Below are positions 45,405 to 56,960 of a stretch of DNA of 64,000 nt, one piece after another (position 1 is the first letter of the stretch; every line of letters starts with the position of its first letter). The notes beneath the pieces are model-generated. The model was not told the origin of the DNA, did not search any database, and saw nothing but the letters and a program-made list of their open reading frames with translations. Made by a program: the position numbers and the translations under genes. The DNA comes from Rhabdophis nuchalis (taxonomy: Eukaryota > Chordata > Lepidosauria > Squamata > Natricidae). The stretch spans positions 221,272,962 to 221,336,961 of the forward strand of contig CM077644.1 of assembly GCA_039707465.1 (NCBI GenBank), in the 5' to 3' direction.

Positions 45405-45800
45405 GGGGGGAGGGAGGGAGAGAATGACAGACACACAGAGAGGCAGACTTAGAGAGACAGAAAGAGAGAGAGAGGGAAACAGACACACACACAGACACAC
45501 ACACACAGAGTGACAGAGATGGGTGGAGGGAGGAGAGAGGCAGATACACACAGAGAGAGACAAAAAAACAGAGAAAGAGAAAGAAAGAAAAATAGAAAAA
45601 GAAAGATGAATGGAGGGTGGGAGGGCGGGAGTGAAAGAAAGAAGGGGGAGGGGGGAGGAAGGAAAGGGTGAAAGAAGGAAGGAAGGAAAGGAAGGAAAGA
45701 AAGAAAGAAAAAGAAAGAGGGGAAAAGGGTAAGAGGGAGGGAAGGAAAGAAGGGAGGAAGGGGAGGGAGGCAATGGAAGGAAGGAAAGGAAAGGAAAGGC
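45405..45800 (+). repeat. GA-rich low-complexity tract
   Basis: A purine-rich tract made of GAGA, GGAA, GAAA and ACACAC words. Confidence 0.9.
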
Positions 45801-46018
45801 AGAAATCTATTTTCATATTTCCTTCCACCTCAAGCTACCTGTTTGGTTAACCAGGTTAAAGATCTATTTTTCTCCCAGTGGTCATTTCAAAGGAATCACA
45901 TCCTCTGAGTCATCTCCTGGATTCAAACCAGCATCCCAAAGAGTCATGGGCTGCCTTTATATATAACGAGTGCCCATAAATCCATTTTTACCATCTTCAG
46001 AAGACCAAAGACCAGCCA

Positions 46019-46131
<113 letters not shown>

Positions 46132-46133
46132 CT

Positions 46134-46195
46134 TAGGACCACAATTGAGCCCAAAATTTTGGTTGCTAAGCAAGACTGTTAAGTGAGTTTCACCA
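46134..46195 (+). mobile_element. MITE fragment, GTCCTCGACTTAC family
   Basis: AGGACCACAATTGAGCCC followed by GTTGCTAAGCAAGA and GTTAAGTGAGTTTCACC is the left end of the family, cut off after about 60 bp. Confidence 0.7.
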
Positions 46196-46204
46196 CATTT
46201 TCCA

Positions 46205-46335
46205 AGTTGGCCACGCCCACCGGGTCACATGACAAAACAAAACAGGCCACACCTTTTGGCTCTCAAAAGAAATTTCAGTAGTGGTACTGTTGATATTTGG
46301 CTCTATTGACTAATAAGTTTGCTCACCACTGCCCT
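46205..46335. mobile_element. Right-end fragment of another hAT
   Basis: GGCTCTATTGACTAATAAG and GTTTGCTCACCACTG resemble the right end of a hAT family whose terminus reads ...GACCACTG. The left end is absent. Confidence 0.4.
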
Positions 46336-46404
46336 AGACGGCCAAGTGAGCCGACTCCCCCCCCAGCGTGCGCATGCGCCGCCTGTTCCCCCTCCCCCCT
46401 CGTC

Positions 46405-46556
46405 CTCTAGGCCAGCCGGTCCACAGAATTTTCTTTAAAATGAAACCGGTCCCTGGTGCAAAAAAGGTTGGGGACCCCTGCTCTAGGCCAGCCGGTCCAC
46501 AGAATTTTCTTTAAAATGAAACCGGTCCCTGGTGCAAAAAAGGTTGGGGACCCCTG
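46405..46556 (+). repeat. Perfect tandem duplication of the hAT right end, 76 bp x 2
   Basis: Copies 46405-46480 and 46481-46556 are identical. Each begins CTCTAGGCCAGCCGG and ends GGTTGGGGACCCCTG. Confidence 0.95.
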
Positions 46557-46645
46557 CTTTAGAATACCAAAAGTACAGCAGAAAGCCATGCATAGTTTTG
46601 TTTAATTTAGAAAAGATGTCTAATTAATATTTTATACCATGTTTT

Positions 46646-46735
46646 AGGATAGGATAGGATAGGATAGGATAGCTTTATTGTCACTTTGAATGTACACTAA
46701 TTGGCTTGCATTAAAAATGAAATTTCATTGTATAT
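46646..46735 (-). mobile_element. LINE 3' end with (GGATA)n tail
   Basis: On the minus strand AATGAAATTTCATTTTTAAT is followed by GTGACAATAAAGCTATCC, the same type of 3' end (TGACAATAAAG) as the LINE at 15019-15545. It runs into five GGATA units at 46646-46671. Confidence 0.65.
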
Positions 46736-47389
46736 AGTTCTTAAAAGGTCACCACTTCCAATCTTACATCATGTAATTATGCTTTTAATTGAATTTAATT
46801 ATTTAAATAATATTTTTAAAATATTGATTTATAAAAATATGCTGCCAATTTTTGGCCATTCAACTCTGATTAGGTCCAATTGTTAATTCACTAATGTGTG
46901 TCTTGTAGAAATTACTGAAATGCTTGTGTCTATCTGGCTTACTTTTTTTCCCCTAGTTAATTATAAAAGTGCTGGTATTAAGCAACCGAATCTCAGCTTT
47001 AAGCATGTTTTGAATATTATACTTTGTATCTGATATTTGAGTGACTAGAAAGAGCCCCTGTACGCTGTTTCTCAATATAAACTCATTTTTTGAACTGAAC
47101 CCATTTCTCTCTTGAGTGGAATTGCAGGAAGCAAACCAAATGACCATGATGGAAAGCAACATGCAGGCAGACTAGCAAATGGGCACCATCTCAGGTACCT
47201 CTCTTGCAGATTAGAAAAGACAGTAGCTTTGAGACGAGAGGAGCAATTGAGATATTTTCAGAAGTATTTACACACTGAACAAATAGTGAACAAACAGGCA
47301 CAAAGGCAGATCGACTTAATTTGAATGCAGAGAAAGTTCAATAAAGCTGCAGTTTCTATGTCAGATCTTTAAACTATGCCATGTAATAT
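46736..47389. other. Single-copy-looking sequence
   Basis: Nothing recognised. Confidence 0.4.
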
Positions 47390-47397
47390 CACAGAAG

Positions 47398-47703
47398 CAG
47401 TGGTGGGTGGCAGGCAGTACGGGTGTACCAGAGCCTGCCCGGAGCACCAGATTCCATTCCAGTACGGTGCTTCGGAGGGCCTGCCCGCCCGCCCAAGCTC
47501 CTTACCAGTCTTTTAAGTCTTTGACGCTTCTGCGTACGTGCATGGCACACACAGCACTTGCACAATGCTCTGTTGAGCAGCTGGAGCGTCGCAGAGGCTC
47601 GCGGAAGCGCTAAGATGCATGCACATGCTGCGCGCGTCCATGTGGACGTCGCCAGGTCCGTTCCAACTGTACCGGTTGGAACGGGATCCAGAACCCGCCA
47701 CTG
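47398..47703 (+). mobile_element. 306-bp hAT MITE with perfect target duplication
   Basis: The ends are CAGTGGTGGGTGGCAGGC and CCAGAACCCGCCACTG. Flanks CACAGAAG (47390-47397 and 47704-47711) are identical. The interior is GC-rich with many CpGs. It has no coding capacity; the open frames in it are chance. Confidence 0.93.
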
Positions 47704-47857
47704 CACAGAAGTATAGAACATGATGGTTGAAGGGATCTAGGAGATCATTTTGTTTACCCCCTGCCCTTGCCCACACTTGTGAGATTTGTAGGATCCAAGT
47801 TCAAAATGAAGATCACACATGGATATTTCTGAAAGACCTTGAGTGCTTGTGCTGACT

Positions 47858-47960
47858 CTGTGTTGACTCTAACCACTGCCTCCACTAGTTCTAGCAGTTT
47901 TCTTGGGAAGATTTCAGCAGTGGTTTGTCACTGCCTCCCTTCCTATGGTTGAGAGGGAAT
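47858..47960 (-). mobile_element. tRNA-derived SINE fragment
   Basis: TTTTCTTGGGAAGATTTCAG and GTCACTGCCTCCCTTCCTA are the reverse complement of the middle of the SINE type seen at 12050 and 42690. Confidence 0.5.
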
Positions 47961-48351
47961 GACTGCCTCAAGGTCTGAGAGGAGAGGCATAGCTAAGGGA
48001 CCAGCCATGTGAGTTCCTGACCTTCTCAACTGCATTGTCTCCATTCTGGCTCCATTCTCCATTCTGGCTTTTCATCTTGTAAACAGCAGTTAAATAATTA
48101 GTTTTTAGTCTGTTTGCTTTTCTTTCCTTTTTCCTTTCTACCATATCTTTTAGATGGAAGTGGGCAAGGATTACGTCCTTTAGAAGTTTGCTTCTCTCGT
48201 AGCTATTTTGGCTGAAGAACAGGATTTTTAAAAGTTCCAAATAATTAGGAAAGAAAGAAACAGCTGTTTTATGAAAAACTCTACCATTCTAGCATCTTGC
48301 AAATCCACGTTGAACAGGAAAGGAAAAGAAAGGGAAAGGATGTGAGTTTTT

Positions 48352-48375
48352 ACAATTTAATTTAATTTAATTTAG
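48352..48375 (+). repeat. (TTTAA)n microsatellite
   Basis: About five TTTAA units. Confidence 0.85.
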
Positions 48376-48539
48376 TGCTTTGCAGTTTAAAAACAAAAAA
48401 AAGTACATAATCTTAAACACAGATAACAGTGACTTTGTATCTTGCTGGGTGATATTCTTTAGAATTATGAAACTATTCAAACTATGACATAATCCCATTT
48501 TACAAGGGGAATTTAATTGATGTTGCTACAAAAACTGCC

Positions 48540-49080
48540 CCTCACCCCACCCCACCCGGTTGCTACTGGAATGAAAGACTGGCAGGGAAAGAGGTTAAGA
48601 AGTTAAACCTGAGGAACAATGGAGCAGCAGCCAGAGGGCCATGTTCTTTTTCATGTGCATTGTCTAAGCTGGAAAGTCTGTCAGTCAATAAGGCAGATGG
48701 ACTCTGACTCTGGGGTGGCATAACAGGGAGTCTAAGCTTCTCCTGAGCCTTTTGCCTGAAGGCTGCTCCTGCAACCAGATCCCTACAACTATCCAAGAGC
48801 ACTGTGCATGTTCCACTAATACATGCCAATGGGATTAGCATCAGGCAGCAATTACAGACTCTCCTTTGTGTGGCCTGCAAAGCTTTGATTTCCAAAGTCA
48901 ATTCACACTGTATTTCAACTGGGATGGCTTTCTGGGTCTCGGGGTGGCATTCACAATGGTTTTTAACCTTCAGTTCCTATTTTCCAGCTACCTTGGAGAT
49001 GCTGCACCGAAGGGTGGAATCAACGTTCCACCAGAATAGATGTTCTGAAACTGAAAGAGACACTTTTTTTTTATGAATGA
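48540..49080. other. Single-copy block, possible regulatory element
   Basis: No repeat family. 48820-48920 combines GGGATTAGCATC, GCAGCAATTACAG, CAAAGCTTTGATTTCC and other enhancer-like words (homeodomain and TCF/LEF types). The open frames on either strand lack recognisable protein features. Confidence 0.25.
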
Positions 49081-50530
49081 GAGTGACTTGAGTTTCATGG
49101 CAAGAACAGATCATTCGTTAAAAAAATGGGTGCATAAATCAGAAAGCTTTATCAATTGTTTGGGGTTTGACATACGAAGGTTCAAAATATCCTATAAGTC
49201 TGATATCTAATTGGACTCCCTATATATCATCTAAGTGCGTACACTATTTAGAAATAGTGTGGTGTTGTTTTTGTTGAAGAATGAGCTATGTATTTTTTCC
49301 CCAGAATTTTAAAACGGCCCAATAGCTAAAAGTCTCTGAGCAGTATTGCAATCAAATAATAAATGTTAAAATAATGATAACTAAAACGTATCTTGAATGT
49401 CTCTCCTTCTCATTTTTACTTTTTGAATTAAGAGAAACAAGAAGGATATTTTGACCATGTGGCTGATGTCTTGCACTTTTTAAACCTTCCTATGCCCAGG
49501 ATTCTGAGCACCAACAAAATGCCAAAAGTAGGATAATATAAAATAAACATTTAACGTTAACATTTAAACGTTAACATGGGGGAAAGATGACAGATTCAAA
49601 ATTTATTGTAATCTTAAGAAATATATACAGTATGCATAAAAAAAATTGCAGCCATTTGCATTATTTCTATTCAGGAAAAAAACATTTATATAGATGAAAC
49701 TCATTTAACAGTATTATTTGTTTGATAGAAATATAAGATGGAGAATAAATGTGAATTTAAAAGTCCTTAAAAACAATTATGTAAGACAACCAGTGCTTTT
49801 CTTACATTTTTAAATATTGGCAATCTAATAAAGTTGCATATTAATTTCTAATATTTGGCAATATATTTTTAATTTTTACGTTGTATTTTGATTCATGAAC
49901 CTATAAAATATATATAAAAATAGTGCAAAAAATATAGACAAAAATGAACTCTGAGGAAAAAAATTGAATTACATATTTTAGTTGAGAATCTGATGGATTT
50001 TGATGTTTCCTTTGATGTTTAGGAAAACCAATGACCCTACAGCAATTTTTTGATTTTTGTTACCCAAAGCCATTATGGGTTAGTGCTGATGACAGTAATT
50101 CAAGGAGCACAACAGATTCTCTAGATCTTTTAATGTATTTCTTTTTACAAACATAACTACTAAGATTTTTTTGTATTTCTTTTTACCTATTTATGATTGC
50201 TCAGACTTCTGCAACACAGTACGGTAATCCTACATATAATCACCACCATCTCCAAATGTGCGTGCACGTACATTCTGCACATATCTTGCATTTTTTACTC
50301 TTTGTTCTCGGGTTTTGATGTATCATTTTGTTCTTAAATGTATTCTTTATTGGTTTTCTTGAATGTCTGTTTGGGGATACTTTAATAAAGGAGAAACATA
50401 GCCTAACCCTCTTCTAAAATTATGAAAAAAGGGCTATTTCTTTCAAACTTCTAAAATACATGGTATATGCATCACCATAAAATAAGAGAAGGCAAAACTA
50501 AGACCCAACTTCAGCCAAATTAGATAGGTT
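49081..50530. other. AT-rich single-copy-looking sequence
   Basis: Nothing recognised. Confidence 0.4.
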
Positions 50531-50535
50531 TTTAA

Positions 50536-50690
50536 ATGGGATTTTAGCACAGGTTCTCTATTTAATTTCTTTTTAAATGTTTGTATATTGTTATTTATTC
50601 TGAATTTTAATGTCCTGTGCACCGCCCAGAGTCCGTCTGGACGGAGATTGGTGCGGTCAACAAATCGAATAAATTCAATTCAATTCCAAC
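50536..50690 (+). mobile_element. L2 LINE 3' untranslated end
   Basis: TTTTAGCACAGGTTC, TGTGCACCGCCCAGAGTCC and the tail ATCGAATAAATTCAATTCA match L2 3' ends such as 63000-63150. There is no coding part. Confidence 0.75.
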
Positions 50691-50841
50691 TTCATAGACT
50701 AAGTTGGACTATTGATATTGAAGGATTTAATTATTCATAACTAACTTAGCTTAGTTATTGCTCATAACTAACAAACTAACTTTATTTCAGTAGCATTAAA
50801 TCCAGTTGCAATCTTGTAGAAACAAAAAATATGTATTAGAG

Positions 50842-50930
50842 GAGGGGTCTCCAACCTTTGCAACTTTAAGTCTGAAGGACTTCAGCTCCCAGTCCTTCAG
50901 ACCTAAAGTTGCAAAGGTTGGAGACCCCTG
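50842..50930. mobile_element. 89-bp palindromic hAT MITE, perfect target duplication
   Basis: It begins GAGGGGTCTCCAACCTTTGC (first base C changed to G) and ends GCAAAGGTTGGAGACCCCTG. Flanks TATTAGAG (50834-50841 and 50931-50938) are identical. It folds almost completely on itself and is a shorter relative of 34394-34528. Confidence 0.92.
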
Positions 50931-50938
50931 TATTAGAG

Positions 50939-52740
50939 AATGATATAATATGCTTTTTTTTAATCAGTTCTCACTCTTTTTAATAAAAGAGAAAGAAGAG
51001 GACAATTTTGAAGAAATTTTCAGAGGTATAGCTTGAAATTATTTAGTGACCAGTTAGTCAACAATGCATCTAAAGTTTTTCAATCACCTCTCCTAGTCTG
51101 ATTTTTCATCCTTCCCACCTTAAATCTTGAGGGAATTGCTCCATTAAGCTTTTGTGATTGCCAGATGAAGATAGGCAAGAAGACTTCAGATTCTGGGCAA
51201 ATGTATATATTTTAAAAAGTAACAGCAAAAACACTACCATCAGCTCTAACAGTATGGAACTCAAAATGGCACCACAAGAAATTTGAAAGATTTTTCAAGG
51301 ACACTGTTCACAGGAGAAAAAAGACATCTGAGAAACTCAAAAGAAGATTTTACCACTAATGTTGAATCCTCTTCTCTTTAATATAAATTGTCTCCAGCTC
51401 TACCTAGAGTTATTATTTTCTTCACAAGGGGGGTAAAAAGGTCCAGATGCTGCTTCAGTCTCCCACTTGTTCACATATATGAATACCCTTCAGATCGAAC
51501 AACTGGGTGAATAAAAAAATTATTAAACACTGTTTCCCAAAGTCTCAGCTACCTGTTTTCGCAAGTAGTAGAGAAGGAGCAGTCCATTTGTTTTCACTGT
51601 GAGAAATCCTGACAGCAATTCTTTATCCATTTTGTTCTTTCAGTTTTTATCCATTTCTTTGGCTTATAATCACACACTTCAATTTCCCTTATTTCAGTCA
51701 GGTTTTGCTAAATCTGTGCTTTATTCTCCCAGAGACTTGAAATATTGTTTGTATTTAGCCAGATCACACTCTTAATTTATTTTGGTATCTAAAATTCTTT
51801 TTCAATCCTGTTTTAATGTACAGATTTTGAGGGTTTACAATCAAGGGATATAACTACAGTTCTATTTATCCCACAGTATTTTCCTTCCCCCCTTTAAAAA
51901 CTTTTTATGTAGTGGGAATATACCAAACCTACCTTAAATCTGTAATTTAATCTGGGTTCCATGAAGTAGAAGCATTTCTGGGACAAACAAGTTGTTCTTC
52001 ACAGTTTGGATGTATATGAAAGCTGTCACCAATTAACTATTTCAAAAGATAATGTAAACAAGATCTTATTGCAGCTCCAGAAAAGGAACAATGCCATACT
52101 TCATGGTTTGGGAATGGGATCAGAGCCAATGTTTTAGTGCCTTAATTCAGTGCCTTAAGAAGAAAATATTGTTTCCCTAGCAAGCCATTAATATCCAGGC
52201 TTAAGCTACCTAGATCCACAAACATGTTCAACGGGAAATAAGTAATTGTTCTTTATTTTAATATCCATTGCAAAGAATATCACCATAAACAAAGGCTGTC
52301 ATTTCTGCTGGCTGTTTTCTTTTCTGACATATTGTTCTTTCAAATCTTTTAGATGAATTGTTCTAATCTGGGCACTCCAAAGAGTGTGAATTCAAATATG
52401 TACCCGCTGGTTACAGTCTGAACTTCACGATATGGTTTACACACAATTTTCTGTCCCTCATTCTTCATGGCTGTAGTTAGGTCCTTTCATAGGAATCCTA
52501 TGTTACACATTGAATATGGGTGCAAAGAATGAAGGAATAGAGATCATTTTTGCTCACCAATGTGTTACTGAATACAATAATTAATGATAATAATGAATGA
52601 TATGTTGCATGTGCTGCCTAAATCCAGAGCAATAAATAAACAAGGCTGCAGTCCTAAAGTCATTTATGTGAGAAGTAGCCTCATTCAAGCAATGGATTTT
52701 TCTTCAATGCATATATGTATACCAGTAATCGTTTTCTCTT
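50939..52740. other. AT-rich single-copy-looking sequence
   Basis: About 1.8 kb with no recognised gene or repeat. Confidence 0.4.
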
Positions 52741-52743
52741 ACC

Positions 52744-52879
52744 TTCGCTACTGGTTCGGAACTGGGAGCGTGTGTGCACAGAGCGTCCGTGATGACGTCT
52801 GGGCAGGTGGGCGAAGCCTCCCACTACCGCGGCTACTGGATCATCCCACACCAGGTTGAACTGCAGAATACCACCTCTG
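52744..52879 (+). mobile_element. hAT MITE right-end fragment
   Basis: GCTACTGGTTCGGAACTGGG, TGATGACGTCTGGGCAGG and the terminus GAATACCACCTCTG fit the hAT family of 4824 and 30450. The left end is missing. Confidence 0.6.
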
Positions 52880-53680
52880 ATATTTACCATTGTATTCTAA
52901 CTAATCTACGTTTTGGTTAAGTAATCCAAGTAATAAAGCTAGCACTAAAGGAGATAGTGCGCTTTCTTGATTTTTAGATAATGCAAACATGCATAAATGC
53001 ATCGTCTTAAAAAGGATAGGATTTTATGTTTTTTCTCAGTTCATGTTACACTATTACACTAATTTATTGAATATAAAAAAATGTTTTTAGTTCATAGGGG
53101 TTGGGGGTTGGGGAAGATAACGTATAAAGAAAACTTTTTCCTAATACTTTTTCAACTGCATAATTTTTAAAAGTATGGTTTTTGTGTGTGTAATTGACCT
53201 TTTAAAAATAATTGTTGATGTTCAGTTATTCTGCATCTTATTTTGTGTAAACTTTGTGTAAATGTGTATGGCTGCACTTGTAATAAATCTGTTGCATGTG
53301 GTCGTACCAACATTATTCTTTACTTTATACATGATTTTGCACCATTATAATTTATATGTTTACTTGTTTCTGTTCATAGCCTGTCAAAGATTTGTGTCAC
53401 TAACAACATGGAAGAGTTACTAATTCACATGTGTGTGCAGTATATACCAAGTTCTGTAATTAGTTGGTTGGGGACAAAACTTGTATGACTCTTGCGTCCT
53501 GTGAGCTCTTTTTTTTGTTTTTAGTTTTGTCCAGATGGATTTTATCTTTGGAAATGAAACTGGAAAAAAAATAAAATTAAACATTGACTCTTTTCTAAGT
53601 GAAAAGATAAACAACCAAAAACTCTTCCAATTATTTCCTCTTAGACATAAATCTCACCAACCAACATATTAGCCTGTAAC
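52880..53680. other. AT-rich single-copy-looking sequence
   Basis: Nothing recognised. Confidence 0.4.
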
Positions 53681-54059
53681 AGAAACAATGGGTTGAGTAA
53701 CTTGGACTGTCTTTGCCTCCAGTAAAGGGCAAAGTACATAAGATGTAGACAGAGCAATCATAGCAAAGCTATCAGAGGGAAAGATCAACCTTAGCTGAAG
53801 ATCTGGTGAAATAACTAGAGAACTAGAGCAGGGGTATCCAACTTTGACTACTTGAAAATTTGTGGACTTCAACTCCCAGCATGGCTGGCTGGGGAATTCC
53901 TGGAGTTGAAGTCCATAGGACCTGACATTGTCAAGTATGGCTATCTCTGCTCTAGTTCTTTCAACAGAAGTTCACCTAAGGTTGATCTTTCTCTCATTCT
54001 AATACCTTTGCTCTGGACACTAGAGAGTGCTTTCCTCTCACCCACCCATTCCAGTTTCT
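53681..54059. repeat. Large imperfect foldback centred on a hAT-like MITE
   Basis: The left arm (53681-53828) and right arm (53950-54059) are inverted relative to one another. GAAAGATCAACCTTAG near 53779 pairs with CTAAGGTTGATCTTTC near 53978, and AACTAGAG pairs with CTCTAGTT beside the core. The left arm has extra partly duplicated sequence. Identity over the arms is about 70-75 percent by eye. Confidence 0.65.
53829..53949. mobile_element. hAT-like MITE core of the foldback
   Basis: It begins CAGGGGTATCCAACTTTGAC and ends GTCAAGTATGGCTATCTCTG. Inside are ACTTCAACTCCCAGCATGGC and GGCTGGGGAATTCC, as in other small hAT MITEs here. The flanks are inverted (AACTAGAG, CTCTAGTT) and not a direct 8-bp duplication. 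Confidence 0.7.
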
Positions 54060-56280
54060 TTAACTATTTTATTCTTCTCAATTTTGAGAAACAGACTTCA
54101 GCAGCTATATACACAAGCAGAACAAAAATGAAGTCCTTGATGGGCTTGATGCATCTTGTCAAGTGAAACTGGAGGCGATAAACCCTTCCTACTGTAGTTG
54201 TCTATGACTGGACTTCCTTTGTAATTCAGTAAAATACTGAAATGTTGATGTCACTATATTTTATTAAATTACATGCACGAGATTTTAAAAATACAAATCA
54301 TAAATGCAACGAGTTTAACTGATTAGTTCATTTTCTATCAGCTATTTTTCCCCTCAGCTTATTATTCACTTGTTAATAATTGTCCTTCCAAATTTTTAAG
54401 ACAAGGAATTATGAATTGGGTGAATGGATGCTTTACTTGGAATCAGATCATTTTCGCCCAAAAGATTCTTACCAGAATTGACCCCAAAAATATTCATTAC
54501 AATGTTGTGGAGAAGACAAAGGTATCCCAGATTTTGGAACTCCAGTGGCTACATTCTATCAACCTGCAAAACCTTGCTATAATCTTTACCAGATCTTTAA
54601 AAATATAAAATCAATAAAATCAAATAAAATAAAATACTTCCAATACTTTCATGTCCAATCTTAACTCAAATAAAAGCATTGGTTTTATTCAAGCAATTCA
54701 TTATTTTGGAGTGTTTCTAATCCAGCCAAACAAATAATACTATGCAGTTTATTCCATCTGGAAAGAAAAATAAATAAATGGAAGCTGTAATGAGGCAATA
54801 TAAGAGCTACAAATGGAAGCTGATACGTTTTGAGGGTCCATTATATTGTGTATTATGTTATTGTATAACTCATGGCAAAGTTAAAAACCTTCTCTAGAAA
54901 AAGAAAAAAAGATTTTCTACGAAATTGTAATCTGTAGCACATAATCATCATTGTTTTCCTGTAAAACACAGAATGACAGAAAATAAAATGCAATATGACT
55001 GACTCAATCTACTGTGGCATTCCTTGCAAAAGCCACATTGTAAAATGCAATATGCTATTTAGATATTTCCTAATAGATAAAAAGTTTAAAACAATTAGGC
55101 TTGAGTCCAGCTGTGCCCTTTTTCTTATCCCGTCATAAACATGCCTGCATGTATGATGCATTTGAAAAAAGATTCTTCTGTAGCTTTTGTATCAACAGAA
55201 GACTTTTCGTTCAAATTTCCCCTCATCCTTTTTTTTTTTATGGTGTGTTTGATGGTATCTCTGTTGTCCTGGTTAACTCCCAACAGAGGAATTAAAGGCC
55301 ATCATTTAAGGGCACTTCTCTTTCTAGTACCATGGATTTCAAATTTCAAAGTCATAAAATCTTGGCATGGACCTTGTCACACAACTGTGGGAGAAAGGGT
55401 TATGCATATTTTAATGTTATAGACAAGAACAGCTACGGATAAGCATTTCTTCAAGATATATCATTTCTGATCCTCTGATATGTATATATGTATTAATCCA
55501 GAATGGATATAAACAATTAAACAGCTAATTAAATTTTGTTGCTTCTGCTGCTATCGATACCTTTGTAAGGATGATAGTATTATGATTTAAGTGAATTTAA
55601 AATAAGAAATTCAATATTCTGAGATATTATTTTTAATCTGCCAGATATGCTACATAGCATGGGAGAATCAAATGATGAAAATGCTGGTCTTAAAACCAGT
55701 AGGCAAGGGGAACAGAAAGTGTATGTATCACATAACTGTTTAAAGATTTCCAGAATATTTCAAAGCACTGGCTTAAACTTTCATTTCATTTTGGCCATGT
55801 TAGCTTGAGTTGTGGGAACTGAAATTAAAAAAAAAACTAGTAAAAAAGCACCCTCATTGTTAAAGGATTATTTATATTCCCTATCCAGAAGCCATATTTC
55901 TTTTTCAGAAGTAAAGACATAATAATGAAAGAAACATAAAATGCAAACGAAATAAGTTGAATTAGCTATCAAATCAATCACACATAATAGAATCAACGGC
56001 AAGAGCAACAAAAATACATTGAAATTGTAAGCCAAATTTTCTGATGAAATTCAGTGTCTTATTCTGACATCCAACTGCTCTGTATACTGTACATCCAGAT
56101 GATTCTTTCAGGGTTCTGCTCTATGACCACTAAATAGTTCATACTAAATAGCTTTCTCTCCCTCTCTCCCTCTCTCTCTCTCTCTCTATCTCGTTTTGCC
56201 TTGTCTCATCTGGAGAAGAACCTCCAAAGATAATTGTTTGGAATGGACCTTGGAAAATACTATATAAATAAGAAAATATG
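54060..56280. other. AT-rich single-copy-looking sequence
   Basis: No recognised repeat or gene. There is a short AAATA-rich run near 54605-54635 and CT-rich sequence at 56155-56190. Confidence 0.4.
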
Positions 56281-56284
56281 ATCA

Positions 56285-56960
56285 TTTGCTTAATTTGGCT
56301 TTCATTAATGTGGAATGATTGCCTTTGTTATTTGGTAGAAGTCAACATTTAAAAGCCAAATTTGTTCTCTCTCTCTCTTTTTAATTCCCCTCCCCACTTG
56401 CAAAGCAATTACCCTGATTTCATTTAACTAGATCAAAAGTATCTTATGCCTTTACCGGAAGAGGCTGGCTATCTTGAACTATTCCCTTGTCCTGTTACCC
56501 TTTCTGTGCCGTGAGCAATACGGTAAATCCCGCCTTTAGTTATGCAGCATGAAATGTCTGTTTGAAGTTGGAATCGGTGGCTGCCTTTTTCACAGTAAAT
56601 TGACCTTGTGCGGCACTGCCAATGTCATAATGCTCAGCTTTATCTTGGCTGAGAAAGAGAGAGAATCACAAACTGCTTCTGCATGATTAGTTCTGCCACT
56701 TCAAACGTGTTTCTTCCGAGTCAGCTTCCACACTTGGTGCTAGAGATACTTGCCCCTGGGAAACTTTAATCTTCTTTGAAGCGTCTGGGGTTTCAGTAAC
56801 TCTTCACTCACTGGATCGAAATGTAGCTCTGCATGACAACTATGAAAGTATACCCTTGTTCAGTGTCAATTAAATCAACAATCCACTGAAATGTTTAAAA
56901 TGTCCTGGGAAGAGCAGTCGTCTGTTTCTCTGATATGAAACAATAAAATGCAGCCTTCTA
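56285..56960. other. Candidate conserved regulatory block
   Basis: This is non-repetitive sequence with retained CpGs (TGCCGTGAGCAATACGG, TTTACCGGAAG, TTGTGCGGCACTGCC) and motif-like words such as CTTTCATTAATG, ATGCAGCATGA and TGATTAG. There is no open frame of interest. It may be a conserved non-coding element. Confidence 0.3.

Noticed and set aside
44940..45828. Two long minus-strand open frames (277 and 245 codons) rich in Ser, Leu, Pro and Phe
   Set aside because: They are translations of the GA-rich tract and the GC-rich foldback inside the composite hAT. No domain, balanced codon use or splice context supports a gene.
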